A DNA stretch of 64,000 nt from Platanthera guangdongensis (Eukaryota > Streptophyta > Magnoliopsida > Asparagales > Orchidaceae). Positions within the stretch are counted from its first letter, which is position 1. Every line of letters begins with the position of its first letter. The position numbers and the translations under genes were made by a program. Of the stretch, positions 32,785 to 45,935 are shown one piece after another. The DNA lies in the NCBI GenBank assembly GCA_039583875.1, contig CM077150.1, forward strand, positions 181,912,375-181,976,374. The letters are read 5' to 3'. The notes under the pieces are model-generated. The model saw only the letters and a program-made list of their open reading frames with translations. It ran no database searches and had not been told where the DNA came from.

Positions 32785-35700
32785 ATTACAGTGGTTTAAC
32801 TTTTATAGTTGTTACCTTCGTATTTGTTAGCTTACGTTTGTTAGTGCTAGGCTTTGTGTTGATCTTTGGGTTTCCGGCGAGAGCCCTTTTTGATACGGGG
32901 GCATCACATTCCTTCTTGTCTGAAAAGTTTATATCGCGCATCGGAGTTCCGTTCTCGATGGCAGAAAACAAGTTGGATGTGTTGTTGCCTAATGGGTGCT
33001 CAATGCGTGCGGATAGGATTTGTGTTGTGAAGATTCAGATTGGAGACCGGGAGTTTGATTTGCAGGCGTTGGTTCTACCATTAGTGGAGTTCGACGTAAT
33101 TTTCGGTATGGATTGGCTCGCGGAGCAAAGTGCATGTATTGATTGCAACCGTAAAGAAGTCAAGTTGGGTCTGGACACTGAATGGGAGACTACTTTTGCG
33201 GGCATGAAGGGGTCAGGGAAAGTTCTGATATCGGCCCTTCAGGTGTTCAAGGAAGTTCGGTCTGGGGCAGAACTGTATGTCACTCTAGTGCAGACTGCGA
33301 CGCCTAAACCTAGTTTGGGCAACATCCCAGTTGTGTCCGAGTATCCTGATGTGTTTCCAGATGATCTCCCAGGAGCCCCTCCTCAGCGGGAGATAGACTT
33401 TACTATAGAGCTGGTACCGGGTGCCAAACCGGTGTCACGCTCCCCCTATAGGATAGCCCCAAGAGAAATGGCAGAGTTGAAGGTGCAACTGCAAGAGTTG
33501 CTAGAGCAAGGTTATGTGCGTCCAAGTTCGTCGCCTTGGAGCGCACAAGTTCTCTTTGTTAAGAAGAAAGATGGGAGCTTGCGGCTTTGTATCGATTATC
33601 GGGAATTGAACAAACTTACGGAGAAGAACAAATATCCAATCCTGAGGATTGACGATCTATTTGATCAGCTGGTTGGATCAACTGTATATTCGAAGTTAGA
33701 TTTGAAGTCCGGTTACTATCAGTTGAGGATAAGGGAGAGCGACATCCCAAAGACAACATTTAGTACGCGGTTTGGGCATTACGAGTTCACGGTTATGCCG
33801 TTTGGGTTGACGAATGCGCCATCCGTATTTATGGATCTGATGAATAGGACGTTCAGAGAATACCTGGATCAGTTTGTGATAGTATTTATCGATGATATCC
33901 TGGTGTATTCGCGGTGCGAGGAGGATCATTACAAGCATTTACACATGGTGTTGTAGACATTGAGGAAAAGTCAGTTGTATGCAAAGTTCTCCAAGTGTGA
34001 GTTCTGGTTATCCTCGATAGCGTTCCTTGGTCATGTTGTCAGTGGAGAAGAATAGCTGTGGATCCGGCGAAGATAGTGGCGATACGGGAGTGGCCTACTT
34101 TGACTACGGTGGCAGAGGTCAGAAGTTTTCTGGGGCTTGCTGGCTACTACAGGCGCTTCGTAGAGAACTTCTCGCGGATAGCACTACCACTCACGACGTT
34201 GACAAGAAAAGGATCAGAAGTTTTGTGGTGGTCTCCGGAGTGCGAACAGGCTTTTGAAGGAATTGAAGAGGCGGTTGACTACGGCGCCCATTTTATGTTC
34301 GCCAAGTGGAACCGAAGGGTTCGAGATCTATAGTGATGCTTCGGGCAGTGGTTTGGGCTGTGTTCTGCTACAGCATGGAGAGTGATAGCTTATGGTTCAC
34401 GACAACTGAAGGTTCATGAGAGGAATTATCCGGTCCACGGCTTAGAGTTAGCGACTGTGATATTTGCTCTTAAGCTTTGGAGGCACTATTTGTACGGTGT
34501 GAAGGTCGATATTTACACCGATCATAAGAGTTTGAAGTACCTATTGGACCAAAAGGATTTGAACATGAGGCAGAGGAGGTGGATGGAGTTCTTAGGGGAC
34601 TACACCTTCAAGATACACTATGTGCCTGGGAAGGGAAATGCAGTGGCGGATGCGTTGAGTCGTAAGATTCCCGCACAAGCCAATTGGTTATCAGTACATG
34701 ATGAGAGATTGGTCCAAGAGTTGGAGGCATCGTAAATATCTTGCGTCGATAAGCAGTCAAGTGACCGAGGACAAAATTGTTTTGGACAGAGGTGCAATGT
34801 GACCTAGCGGATAGAGTTCGGAGGGCTTTGGTTCAGGATAGCAGCATGAAGCAAATCTTGGATGAAGCTTTGGATGATGGTCAAATTCCCAGTTTGTGGT
34901 TGAAGATGGGTTGCTAAGGAAGGACAGTCGTCTATGCGTTCTTCTAGTGCGGATAATATTCGGGAGGAGTTGATGTATGAGGCTCATCATACCAAGTACT
35001 CAATCCACCCGGGAAGCACTAGATGTATAGAGACATGAAGAGAAATTATTCTGGTGGCCGGGTTTGAAGAAGGATGTGGCACTTTATGTGGCCAAGTGCC
35101 GTACTTGTGCATTGGTGAAGGCAGAATGCCAGAAGCCCGGAGGGTTTCTTGAAATCCCTTCCTATCCCAGAATGGAAGTTCGACGATATATCTATGGATT
35201 TTGTGCACGGTTTGCCGAAGTCGCAGAAAGGAAATGACGCCATTTGGTGGTCGTAGATAGATTGACAAAGGTGTCGCACTTTATCCCAGTGAGAAAGGAG
35301 GATCCAGTGGAAAAGTTAGCCAAACTCTACGTGGATAATATTGTACGATTGCATGGTGTGCCTAGAAGTATTGTTAGTGATCGAGATAGACGCTTCACGT
35401 CAAATGACTGGAGGTTGGTGCATGGTCTGTTGGGTACTAAGCTAAAGTTCAGCACAACATTTCACCCGCAGACAGATGCCAAACCGAGAGAGTCAACAGG
35501 ACTATGGAGGACATGCTTCGCATGTGCGTCCTAGATTTCGGGAAGCATTGGGAGGATCACCTGTACATGGTGGAGTTGCTTACAACAACAGCTTTCAGGC
35601 AAGCATTGGAATGACGCCTTTCGAAGCCTTGTACGGAAGGAAGTGTCGTACGCCGTTATCTTGGTTGGAGGCAGGCGAATCAAAGTTGTATAAACGTCAA

Positions 35701-36242
35701 GCGGTGGAAGATGCCACTTCAATGATACGGACAATTCAGGAAAGGCTGAAGATTGCTCAGGATAGACAGTCAAAGTATTACAATGCCAAACATAGAAATG
35801 TGGAATTCAACGTTGGCGACATGGTATATTTGAAGATCAAGCCGTTCAGGGTGTATCGCGGGTTCGACGCTTGAAGAAGCTGAGTCCGAGATACCTTGGA
35901 CCATTTGAAATCCTGGAGCATGTTGGCGAGGCGGCGTATAGATTAAAGCTGTCAACGGAGTTGAGTGGGCTGCATGATGTATTCCACGTATCGGTGTTGC
36001 GTAAGGCAGTGCAAGAGCCTTCGCAGATCATTGCGGACAATCAGGTACCGGTTGACTATGAGTTAACAACAAGGGTCAAGCCAGTGCGAATTGAAGATGT
36101 TGCAGTCAAACGACTCCGCAACAAGGAGGTCTGAATGGTTAAAGTCCGTTGGGATAATTGCGGACGTGAGGAGCTTTCTTGGGAGCGAGAGCAAGCTATG
36201 TTGGAGGAATACCCCGAGTTATTCCACTCAGGTATCATTTAG
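32772..36242 (+). pseudogene. Gypsy G1 pol: protease, RT, RNase H, integrase, chromodomain-like tail
   Basis: One frame from 32772 to 33956 encodes protease ([10 protein letters not shown] near 32886), DVIFGMDWL, and RT with LCIDYRELN and FIDDILVYS. It stops at a TAG (33954-33956) at a Gln position. Frame breaks follow near 34050 and 34250. RNase H at 34382-34735 has [10 protein letters not shown] and ADALSR. The integrase zinc-finger region (about 34790-35240) is badly damaged. The integrase core at 35244-35534 has VVVDRLTKVSHF and SDRDRRFTS, and 35590-35870 has FEALYGRKCRTPL. The tail from 35871 ends in VKVRWDNCGREELSWE and YPELF, preceded by an in-frame TGA at 36132-36134. All catalytic domains are present but not in one frame, so G1 cannot act on its own. 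Confidence 0.92.
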
Positions 36243-36282
36243 CTTTTGTGTACCTTTGCTTAATTTCGGGACGAAATTCCTT

Positions 36283-36296
36283 AAGTGGGGGAGATT
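36283..36296 (+). other. Gypsy G1 polypurine tract
   Basis: AAGTGGGGGAGATT immediately precedes the TGTAGCGCC of the 3' LTR. Confidence 0.9.
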
Positions 36297-38256
36297 TGTA
36301 GCGCCCCGAATTTTGTGTGCGAGTTGGTCGCGGAAAAAAGAGTTTTTGGTGCCTGTAGGGGTACACGGCCTAGGACGCGGGCGTGTCCAAGGCCGTGTCT
36401 GGCTGGTGATTTTTTGGTCGTTTTCAACCCGAGAAGGACACGTCCAGGAACACGGCCAGATGACACGGGCGTGTCATCCGACACGGGCGTGTGTCAACCC
36501 GTGTCCTGATGGGTCGTGTCCGTTGCCGTGGCGGTTATGCATGACACGCCCACGAACACGGGCATGTCGAGGAACCCGACACGGGCGTGTCAGGTCAGAC
36601 ACGGGCGTGTCTTGGCCCGTGTGCGTTTCTCAGTTCGACGATCGTGCCTGGATCGAGGCACACGACCATGGACACGGCCGTATGCCAAGCCGTGTGCGGC
36701 CCAGGTCTGGGGAATTTTGTGCAGATCCGAGCCATTCATTTTCTTTAATTAGGATCTGATGGCCCAGATTTAACCCTGCTCTGTTAAGGCCGGGATAGGG
36801 AGTTATTCCCTCATTTTTCTCTCCAAAGTTCTCCCTTCCAAAGTGAGAGAGGAGAGGAAGAAGAAGGAGGTTTCCGGCCGCCGGCGGAGCATCGGAGTAC
36901 CGTTTCGAAATCGGAGAGCGGATCCGTGGAGGGAAGGTCATTGCGAAGAGTTCTAACCGCGTAGTTTTTCCATGGCGCCAAAACGGACTACAAGGGTAAC
37001 GATTCTCAACTCGAGCGCTTGAAGCTCTTTCTTTCTGCATAGGAATCCGCTCCCGCGAGTATGCGGTGAGTGCGTGGTGTTCCTTGGGGTTGACGGGAAT
37101 AGTCCCCCTTGTGTTGCATGTAGAGCCCAGAATCGTAAGTACGGGCATAGACATTGTGTGTGAAGCCTACCCGGACGTGTTTTGTCTGGATCGGTGATGT
37201 TGCATTTGAGGTGGTTTTGCCGGAGAAGACTCCGTGCTTTGGATTTTTCGGGTTTCCACGTGGTAGATTGCAGCAGGGATCCTTGAAGGTTAGCTTCAAG
37301 GCGCACCCGGAAAATTGAGCGGAAACGTGTTCTGCTAACTTGGCGGTCTGGGAACCGGCCTTGATTATAACTGGGTTATGAGATTGTTTTGGAAAATTTG
37401 GGATCTGAGAGAAGCTTGGCCCGCGCAAAGTTCCTTAAATTGGACATGCGGCGTGAGCAACGGGCAAGTGGAATTGGACCTAGGCTATGTGGTTCGGTGC
37501 GAGAGACCCGAAGACGGGGACTGGCCGTTGGCATAGTCGGAGCCTTAGACGGTGGTCAGAAAGGCTAAATGCTCACATGTTGTTGCCATCCTGGGGGTGG
37601 TGGTGAATGCACTGATGGGTCAGGGTTCACCATGAATGTGCCCTGAGTGCACAGGGTGTTTGGCCGTGCGAGCCTACACCTGTGGCGAATTATAATTGCG
37701 CTTATATATATTGTTGGGCTAATGTTATGCAGGGAAAGAGCACCGCCGTCCCGAGTAAGGGGCGGGGTCGTTATAATTTGGTCGGCTTTTAGCTGACCGT
37801 TGCTTTATTTGCCACCGTGCGGTGGTATGTGCTTGCAGGTGCTGCGGAGCCGAGCGCCAAATAGCGGGCTGGAGCCCATGTTGCTGTGCTAGCCCTAGAA
37901 GGCCGTAGAATAGTTTTATTTATATATTTCATGTGTGGCCGGCCTGCGAGCCGATGTATGTAAAACACTATTTATGAAGTGAACATTTGTAAGGCCATAA
38001 GGCCATGTACCTGTTTCTGTGTATTTGGGGTTTCATTCCTGTTGTTGTAGCTGTGGACATTCATTTTGATGGATTTATTTTTGGGTTCTTTCAACTTTAA
38101 AAATCTTCCGCTAGAATGCTCTGTTATTAGGACGAGTAGTCTTAATTGGTTGGTTTGATTATTCATTTAGTAACCCTTCCGACTGTCTGTGATATATGGC
38201 GTCGGGTTCCAGCTGGACCTTCTGTTATATGCCATGCGACGGATGGGGGTGTTACA
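36297..38256 (+). repeat. Gypsy G1 3' LTR
   Basis: 1960 bases, TGTAGCGCCCCG to GGGTGTTACA, followed by CCTTT. It is colinear with the 5' LTR and has small deletions (for example one CCGTGTCCCTAC unit and GGGAGA near 37735). The palindrome cluster is at 36361-36700. Confidence 0.95.
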
Positions 38257-38261
38257 CCTTT

Positions 38262-39133
38262 GTCACCAATGACATAAGAGATTAACACATATTGATTTCA
38301 AAACAATAAATATGTTATTTTCTCATAACTTAATGCGTGATGCCCCCAACATTAAGTGCCTTAAAGATAGTCTATGTCACTCATGTCAAATAGGTAAGCA
38401 GACAAAGGCTACCTTTAAGGGTAGTGCTGAAAAAGATTCTTCAAGAAGTTTATACTTACTTCATATGGACTTATTCGGTTCTATGTCTATTCACAACTTA
38501 GGAGGTAAGGTCTACACGTTAGTAATTATTGATGACTACTCACATTTTACTTGGGTGTTCTTTCTAAAACAAAAATCAGACACTTTCGACACTTTCACAA
38601 ATTTGTCCGGCAAATTCAGAACGAATTGAACAACTTAGTGGTCAAAGTCAGATGTGACAATGGAATAGAATTTGAGTCTGGTGCCATGACGGAATTTTGT
38701 GAAAGTCAAGGTATCTTTCATGAGTTTTCCTCCCCGCACAGTCCACAACAAAATGGAGTTGCAGAGATAAGGAATAGAACCCTAATTGAAGAATGCTCAA
38801 AGATGTTGAATGACGCGTCACTTCCGGAGTACTTCTGGGCTAAAGTAGTCAACACTGCTTGTCACGTGCAAAATAGAGCACTAATCAACAAAAGCCATCG
38901 TAAGACCCCATATGAGCTAGTGAATGGCAGAAAACAGATTATGTCCTACTTTAGAATCTTTGGAAGTAAATTGTTCGTACTTAACAATGAGAAGTATTAC
39001 CGCACCAAGTTTAGTGAGAAATGTTTTGAAGGTATTTTCGTAGTTATAGTAGCCATAGTAAGAAGTATAGGATTTTTAATAAGAAAACTCTGGTGGTAGA
39101 AGAGTCAATAAATGTTGTATTTGATGAGATAAG
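38262..39133 (+). pseudogene. Copia B integrase
   Basis: This resumes copia B after G1. CHSCQIGKQTKATF near 38375 is the second half of the zinc finger. The core follows: LHMDLFGS, VIIDDYSHFTWVFFL, then a frame change near 38590. Next come RCDNGIEFESG and HSPQQNGVAEIRNRTLIEE, and SLPEYFWAKVVNTACHVQNRALI. A second frame change lies near 39040, before VEESINVVFDE, where G2 inserts at 39134. The catalytic D, D and E are all visible, but two frameshifts disable it. Confidence 0.88.
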
Positions 39134-41476
39134 TGTAACACCCCAAATCCCAAATTTGGGTTCAGACTGGGAAACACGGCCTGGGACACGGGCGTATCAC
39201 AGGTCATGTCCTGCTCGGTTGAGTAGCCTGTCGAGTGCTCGACGAAATGCACTCAATGAGTTCTCGAAAGGGAACACGCCCTGCGATACGGGAGTGTCCT
39301 CCTCTGTTCGATGAACTCCACTCGAGTAGATGTGATCGACGAATTCTCAAGAGAGCGAGAACACGGCCTGTGACACGGGCGTGTCATATGGTCGTGTCCT
39401 GCTCTATGTACTCGAGTGGGTCTCGAGGGGAGGTCTCGAGTAGGTCTCTAGTGTCTGAAGTAAGGCACATGACCTCGGACACGGGCATGTCAGAGGTCGT
39501 GTCCTGTCCAATTACTCGAGTGGTTCTCTCGAGTATGTATCGAGTGGGTCTCGGGAGCTAGACACGGGCGTGTCTGAAGGCACACGGCCTGTGAAACGGG
39601 CATATCACATGGTCGTGTCTGCTTACGGTATACGGCCCGTGACACGGGCGTGTCAGCCAAAAATCAGCCATTTCAGACACTTTTTTAGCCGTTCTTTTCC
39701 TTCCTCTGGGATCTGATGGCCCATGTTTCTCCATGCTGCTTTAAGGCCGAAATTGAGAGGATAAGTCTCAATTTACCTTTGTCTATTCTCTTTCTAAAAG
39801 TGCTAGAGAGAAGGGAGAGCAAGGAGGAGGAGGAGGAGTAGGAGAAGGGATCCGGTCGCTGGTGGAGCTTCAGAGTTCCGACCTAAGGTCCGAGGCCTGA
39901 TTTGTGGAGGCTAAGCTACTGCGGTGTTTTCCAACCGGCTAGAATTCCATGGATCTAAAGAGGTTGTCAAGGGTAACAATCTTCCTTCTTGGATATGTGA
40001 AGTCCTTCTTTTGGCATGTGCATGGATTTCCCCTCCACCATAGTGTAGACTGTGAAGGGGTTTCCCTTGGGTTGATTCATGGAATCCCCAATAGTCTTGC
40101 ATATAGATTCGAAAATGCATAGTACGGAATAGGCATGTTGTGTGAAGCCCATCTGGACAGGTTGGTCTGGATTGGTGATGTTTTTATTTGCACACCGGAG
40201 AAGACTCTGTGGTTAAACGTGTAGTTTGTGGAGTTGATGGGTTGGACCTGTGAAGGGCAGTAGCAGGAAGTACTGGAGTGGTAGTACAGGAAAATACCCT
40301 TGTGATGCTTGTGCTGTGTGCTAGGCAAGACCAGGTTTTTGGCACTGCAGGATGCTGCAAGGTTTGGGCGGAGTTGGGTGCAGAAAGTGAGTTCTGCGGA
40401 ACCCGCTAAGCGATCGTAAAGGACGCTAGCATGAACTCCCCTTGTTAATGGTGAAAGCCGTCCTATGGTGTATATTATGGCTCTTGTGAAGCCATTCCTT
40501 GGTGGACAGTGTGGCTATTGTGAGCTTGATGAGCTCTTGAAAAGGCTTCGGGCCGAACAGGAAAGGTGAAACCGACCCGCGCCTTATATTGACCTCGAGT
40601 ACGTTGGTTTTCGGTGATGGCAAGGCGACTTGAGCAACGAGGGGTGGCTGATCCGTACCTGCGTTATGTCCGTCCGACTTGAAGACCTGAAATTGCTGTC
40701 AGTTGGAGCGCATAATGAGAGTCTTAGGCCTGCGCGCTGGAAAGACTAAATGCTCAATTTTACCATCGGGTTTTGGACCTAGAAAGGTGGTGGGACCCTA
40801 GTTTGCCAGTACACTAAGAATGTGCCATAAGTTCACGGATCGTCGGGCCGCGTGGCTGATGGTTGTGATGGATTGTTTGTGCGTGAGAGCACAATGTGTG
40901 ATATATATATCTGTCTATGCATTTCTCTACCTACAGGGAAGGAATACCACTGTCCTGGGAAAGGGGTAGGGTCGTTATAATTGGTCAGCTGAATGCTGAC
41001 CATTGCCTTGTTTGCCACCGTTTGGTGGGTTGTCCTTGTGCAGGTGTTATAGAGCCAAGTGGGACACATAAGGGCTGAAGTCCCTGCTGTTGTTGCTGCT
41101 ACTGTTACTGCTGCTACTAGCCCTTGAAGTCTAAGCAAAGAATGTTATATTTTATTTCTGTGTGGCCGGCCTGCATGCCGATTTTTGGAATCCACACTTT
41201 TAAAGAGTAACTGTAAGGCCATAAGGCCAAACGATGTTGTATTTGTAGACATTCCTTCAAGAGTTGATATATAAATGTGATTGTTTATATATAGTGTGAC
41301 ATTCATGGTTGGAGTTCAAGTTTATTGTTAAAATCTTTCGCTAGCATGCTCTGAGTTAGGGTGCGATTATGATTTGGTATTAACCTGTAACTTCCCCGTT
41401 TGTTTTGTGTCATATGGTGTGGGGGCACCGGCCGGACCTTCTATTAGATGCGATATGAACAGATGGAGATGTTACA
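39134..41476 (+). repeat. Gypsy G2 5' LTR
   Basis: 2343 bases, TGTAACACCCCAAATCCCAAATTTGGG to GAGATGTTACA. A palindrome cluster at 39160-39660 is followed by a leader (CTCTTTCTAAAAGTGCTAGAGAG, GGAGGAGGAGG) and a U5 with GTGCAGGTGTTATAGAGCC. Confidence 0.92.
39160..39660. repeat. CTCGAG and GACACGGGCGTGTC palindromes in G2 5' LTR
   Basis: CTCGAGT/ACTCGAG sites (about ten) alternate with GACACGGGCGTGTC-type sites and with a few GTGCTCGACGAAATG and GATCGACGAATTCTC sites. The 3' LTR counterpart is 45975-46505. Confidence 0.85.
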
Positions 41477-41479
41477 TTT

Positions 41480-41489
41480 TGGTATCAGC
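41480..41489 (+). other. Gypsy G2 primer binding site
   Basis: TGGTATCAGC, three bases after the LTR, has one mismatch to the usual TGGTATCAGA. About 210 bases of leader with no gene follow. Confidence 0.85.
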
Positions 41490-41694
41490 TGGTCTCGGTC
41501 TTTCCCTTTCAAATTCATCGTTGACTTCTTTTGTGGGGTGGCACGCACGTGTCAGTGTGAACCACGTTAACACTAATGAACTCCTTAATGTCCACTTAAG
41601 GAATGCAAAGACACTTGTTTGAGGAACCTTCACGTTCCTAAATTGTTTGTTATTGCTTGTACGAGGTCGCTAATGTGTGTCTTGTTCACCTATA

Positions 41695-42628
41695 GGTGAT
41701 TCGTAGTGGTGCTGGGCAGTCTGAGCCCCAGCGTTCTAATGAGAGTATGACACCAACTAAGGTGCCGACAACTCCCCCTTCTGCGGAAACCATTCGCTTA
41801 GTTGCTGAGGCGCTGTTTGCAATGTTTCAAGCACAACCTGGTGGGCAAGCGCAACCGGCAGTGGTGTTAGAATAGGTTGGTGGAAGGCCAAAATGAGAGG
41901 CTCGGCTATGGTGGGACAAGATTGAGTTACACCACTTAGCGGGCAGGTAGTTAACATAAGTCTCGATTGAGGAGTTCTCGAGACTATTCCTGGCAAAGCA
42001 CCTACCAGTAGCACAACGCATTGCCATGGAAAATGAGTTCCAACAGCTAACACAAGGAAAAAGTAGTTTTGAGACTTACCTGCATGAGTTCACATGGTTG
42101 GGACGTTATGTGGGCTCCATCTTCACTGATGAGCAGCGGAAAACCAATAGGTTCTATGAAGGATTACAGGATGAGTTGCGATTCCTGCTCTCGAGTTCCG
42201 TGAACCAAGGATTTCAGGCGTTGGTCGATACTCTGTGTGCGCTGGAGAAGGATATGATGCGGGTGCAAGGAAAAAGGGCCTTGATTGTAACAAAGCTAGA
42301 GTTTAAAGCGCCCCGACCTGGCAAATTATATTATCAAAAGAAATGGGGCAAGAGGTCCAAGTCTTCTGGGCAAGCTCCTTCAATGGTTTTGTCGGGGGCA
42401 ACGTCGAGGCCAGAGACTCGTACCTGCTTTACTTGTGGCAAAGTGGGGCATATAGCCCGTGACTGTCAGGTTGCTCCACCAAAGGGTGAAAAGAAGACGG
42501 GAGCGTCTTATGCTGAGAAGGGAAAGACAGTGGTGGAGTCCTTTGCATCCCAGGCACAACCCCGAGTCTATAATCTTGGCCAGTAGGAGGCCATAAAGCA
42601 AAGTGACGTCATCACAGGTATGAGTTAA
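41695..42628 (+). pseudogene. Gypsy G2 gag (internal deletion)
   Basis: The frame near 41700 reads SGAGQSEPQRSNES and PPSAETIRLVAEALFAMFQ and stops at TAG 41872-41874. About 75 residues present in G1 are missing before LWWDKIELHHL, and further stops precede 42026. From 42026 it is open: YLHEFTWLGRYVG, RKTNRFYEGL, the CCHC knuckle CFTCGKVGHIARDC near 42423-42464, and RVYNLGQ, with TAG at 42584-42586 and TAA near 42626. Nucleocapsid sequence is intact but the capsid is truncated, so the protein would not assemble. Confidence 0.85.
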
Positions 42629-42652
42629 GGTATTGAATGCTTTTCGTATTGC

Positions 42653-45600
42653 ATGCTTTGTGTGGAGCTTGTGTGTGATGTGTATGCCACAGGCTTTGTT
42701 ATGATTCAGAACACGCTAGCGAGAGCAATGTTTGATACGGGTGCCTCACATTCATTTCTGTCTAAGGGATTTGTAGCTCAAATTTGCGTACCTAGTCATG
42801 TGAAGATAGAGAGCGTAAAGGTGTTATTACCGAATGGATGTTTGATGCTTGTAGATAGGGCTTGCGATGTGGCGGTGCAAATTGGAAGTTTGGATTTCTA
42901 TTTGGATGCATCTGTACTGCCGATATCGGAATTTGATGTGATATTTGGTATGGACTGGCTCGCGGAGCAGCATGGCTTTATTGATTGCAAGTCAAAAGAG
43001 ATTACACTGGGCCAGAATACCGAGCTTGAGACTAAGTTCGTTAGTATGCGAGGAGTGAGAGGGACCTTGATGTCTGCACTCCAAGTCGTCAATGCTATTC
43101 GGAAAGGCGCGGAGTTATTATTCACGCTGATTCAGGCTGTTGAGCCAAAGGACAATGTGAGTGACGTTCCGATTGTATCGGAGTTTGCGGATGTGTTTCC
43201 TAAGGATCTTACTGGGCTACCACCCCAGCGAGAGATCGACTTAACTATTGAGTTGGTGCCAGGTGCAAAACCTGTGGCCCGCTCGCCATATCGCATCGCG
43301 CCAAAGGAAATGACTGAATTGAAAGTCCAATTGCAAGAGTTGCTGGAGCAGGGATATATAAACCCAAGTATGTCACCTTGGAGAACACCTGTTCTATTTG
43401 TGAAAAAGAAGGATGGTGGTTTGCAGTTATGTATTGACTACCGTGAATTGAATAAGCTGACAGAGAAGAACAAGTATCCAATTCCACGGATAGATGAATT
43501 GTTCGATCAGCTAGTGGGATCAACCATCTATTCCAAATTGGATTTAAAATCTGGATATTACCAATTGAGGATTTGGGAAGGTGATATTCCGAAGACCGCA
43601 TTTGGAACAAGATATGGTCATTATGAGTTCACAGTAATGCCGTTTGGACTGTACAATGCGCCATCGATGTTCATGGATCTAATGCATCGAACGTTCCGAG
43701 AGTACTTGGACCTATTTGTGATTATATTCATTGATGATATTTTTGTGTACTCTCAATCTGAAGCTGATCATGCAAACCACTTGCGGATGGTGTGTGCATA
43801 CCTTGCGAAGGAATAAGCTCTATGCCAAGTTCTCAAAGTGTGAGTTTTGGCTGTCGTTGATGGCTTTTCTTGGCCATGTGCTAAGTGGAGAGGGCATAAC
43901 AGTGGATCCATAAAATATAAGCAACCTACTATAGACGTTTTGTAGAAAACCTCTCGCGGATCACTTTTCCTCTGACCACACTGACGAGGAAGGATCAGAA
44001 GTTCGTTTGGACGCCGAAGTGCGCACGAGCTTTTGAAGAGCTAAAGAGTCGTTTGACCACGACACCTGTGTTGACATTGCCATGTGGTACAGACGGCTAT
44101 GAGATCTATAATGATGCTTCAGGGAGCGGCTTAGGCTGCGTTCTTCTGCAGTTTGGAAAAGTAATTGCTTATGGCTACGCCAGTTAAAAGTGCATGAGCC
44201 AAATTATCCCGTCCATGAATTAGAGTTGGCGACGATGATCTTTGCACTGAAGTTATGGCAGCATTATCTTTATGGCGTAAAAGTTGATATCTTTACGGAT
44301 CATAAGAGCCTAAAGTACTTGTTGGATCAGAAGGATTTGAATATGCGACAATGATGGTGGATGGAGTTCCTTGGGGACTACACCTTTGATATTCATTATA
44401 CTCCCGAGAAGGGAAACATGACCACTGATGCCTTGAGTCATAGGACTCTGTCAAGGGAAAATTGGTTGCAGATGCATAATGAACGTCTGATCCAGGAGTT
44501 GGAAGCGTTAAAGATTTCTTGTGTTGAGAAGAATTCCACAGCTGATGCATGCTTAAACTGGACGAAGGTACAATATGACCTTGCGGACAGGATTCGACGA
44601 GCAACGGAGCTGGATGAAAGTCTCAAACGCTATGCAAAGGCTGGGCTAGATGGCCAATTCTCCCGGGACGACAACATTTTGTGAAAAGAGGGGCAGTTGT
44701 GCGTCCCGAGTAGGGGTACGTTGAGAGAAGAATTGATGTATGAAGCGCACTTTACAAAATAATCAATTCACCCTGGGAGCACAAAGATGTTCTGTGATAT
44801 GAAAAAGTTGTTCTGGTGGCCAGGACTAAAGAAAGACATAGCTCATTACGTGGCCAAATGGAAAACTTGTGCTTTGGTGAAAGCGGAATGCTAGAAGCCT
44901 GGAGGTTTCTTGAAGTCGTTACCGATTTCGGAATGGAAGTTTGATGATATTTCAATGGATTTCGTGCACGGGTTGCCGAGATCTCAACGCGGGAATGATT
45001 CAATCTGGGTGATTGTAGACTGGTTGACGAAAGTGGCTCACTTCCTTCCGAACAAACGGGACGATTCAGTGGAAAGTTTGGCAAAACTCTATGTGGAGCA
45101 GATTGTACGGCTACACGGTGTTCCTCGTAGCATCGTGAGTGATCATGATGGGCGATTAAGATCGAACGATTGGAGGCTAATCCATCACTTGTTGGGAACG
45201 AAGTTGACGTTCAGTACGACCTTTCATCCCCAAACGGATGGCCAGACTGAGAGAACCAACAGAACAATGGAGGATATGCTCCGAATGTGCGCCCTTGATT
45301 TTGGTTAGAGATGGGAAGATCATCTCTATGTGGTGGAGTTTGCCTACAATAATAGTTATCAAGCGAGCATCAGTATGGCACTGTTTGAAGCTCTATACGG
45401 TCGTAAGTGCCGTACACCATTATCTTGGGCAGAAGCAGGCAAATCCAAACTGTATAAGCATAAAGAAGTCAATGAAACTAACTCGACAATACGTGCTATT
45501 CGGGAGAGGATACTGATAGCCCAGGATCGATAAGCAAAATACTACAACGCCAAGCACCAGAATGTGGAGTTCGCGGTGGGCGATTGGGTATATTTGAAGA

Positions 45601-45815
45601 TTAAACCCTTCAAACGTGTGTCCAGGATTCGTTGTTTGAAAAAGTTAAGTCTGACATATCAGGGTCTGTTTGAAGTGGTGGAGCGAGCCGATAAATAGTT
45701 ACAGAACAAGACAATCGTGATGGTCAAAGTCCAGTGGGATAACTGTGGCCGTGAGGAGCTAACATGGGAGTGAGAGCAAACCATGCGAGCTGAATTTCCC
45801 GAGCTATTTACTTAA
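42653..45815 (+). pseudogene. Gypsy G2 pol (deleted and frameshifted)
   Basis: 42653-43816 is open: protease [24 protein letters not shown] with [16 protein letters not shown] and FIDDIFVYS. The frame changes near 43800. At 43913 a deletion removes the [13 protein letters not shown] segment before [11 protein letters not shown]. RNase H (about 43920-44450) reads through several stops, with [11 protein letters not shown] in place of YSDASG. The integrase core 44910-45308 has WVIVDWLTKVAHF, SDHDGRLRS and the glutamate in GQTERTNRTMEDML, then TAG at 45306-45308. A deletion near 45695 removes most of the linker before VKVQWDNCGREELTWE and YPELF-like FPELF. It is inactive. Confidence 0.88.
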
Positions 45816-45921
45816 AATTGTTGTACAGTGCATCTCTTGTTGTAACAGACATGTTTACAGTTATAACATTGTGACTGCTGATTTCCTTACTGTGTGCAAA
45901 TTTTGGGACGAAATTTCCTGT

Positions 45922-45935
45922 AAGGAGGGGAGGGT
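45922..45935 (+). other. Gypsy G2 polypurine tract
   Basis: AAGGAGGGGAGGGT directly precedes TGTAACACCCC of the 3' LTR. Confidence 0.88.

Larger units (their letters stand above)
29424..38256 (+). mobile_element. Gypsy G1: full-length Ty3/gypsy (chromovirus-like) element
   Basis: An 8833-base element with LTRs 29424-31405 and 36297-38256, tRNA-Met primer site, gag with CCHC, protease, RT, RNase H, integrase, chromodomain-like tail and polypurine tract. It is flanked by a perfect CCTTT duplication (29419-29423 and 38257-38261) in copia B. The pol order RT-RH-INT defines Ty3/gypsy, and the TGTAACGCCCC LTR start and the C-terminal VKVRWDN..REELSWE block point to the Tekay/Del side of chromoviruses. 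It is inactive because of frameshifts and a nonsense codon in RT. The LTRs differ by roughly 2 percent over the part I compared. Confidence 0.96.
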
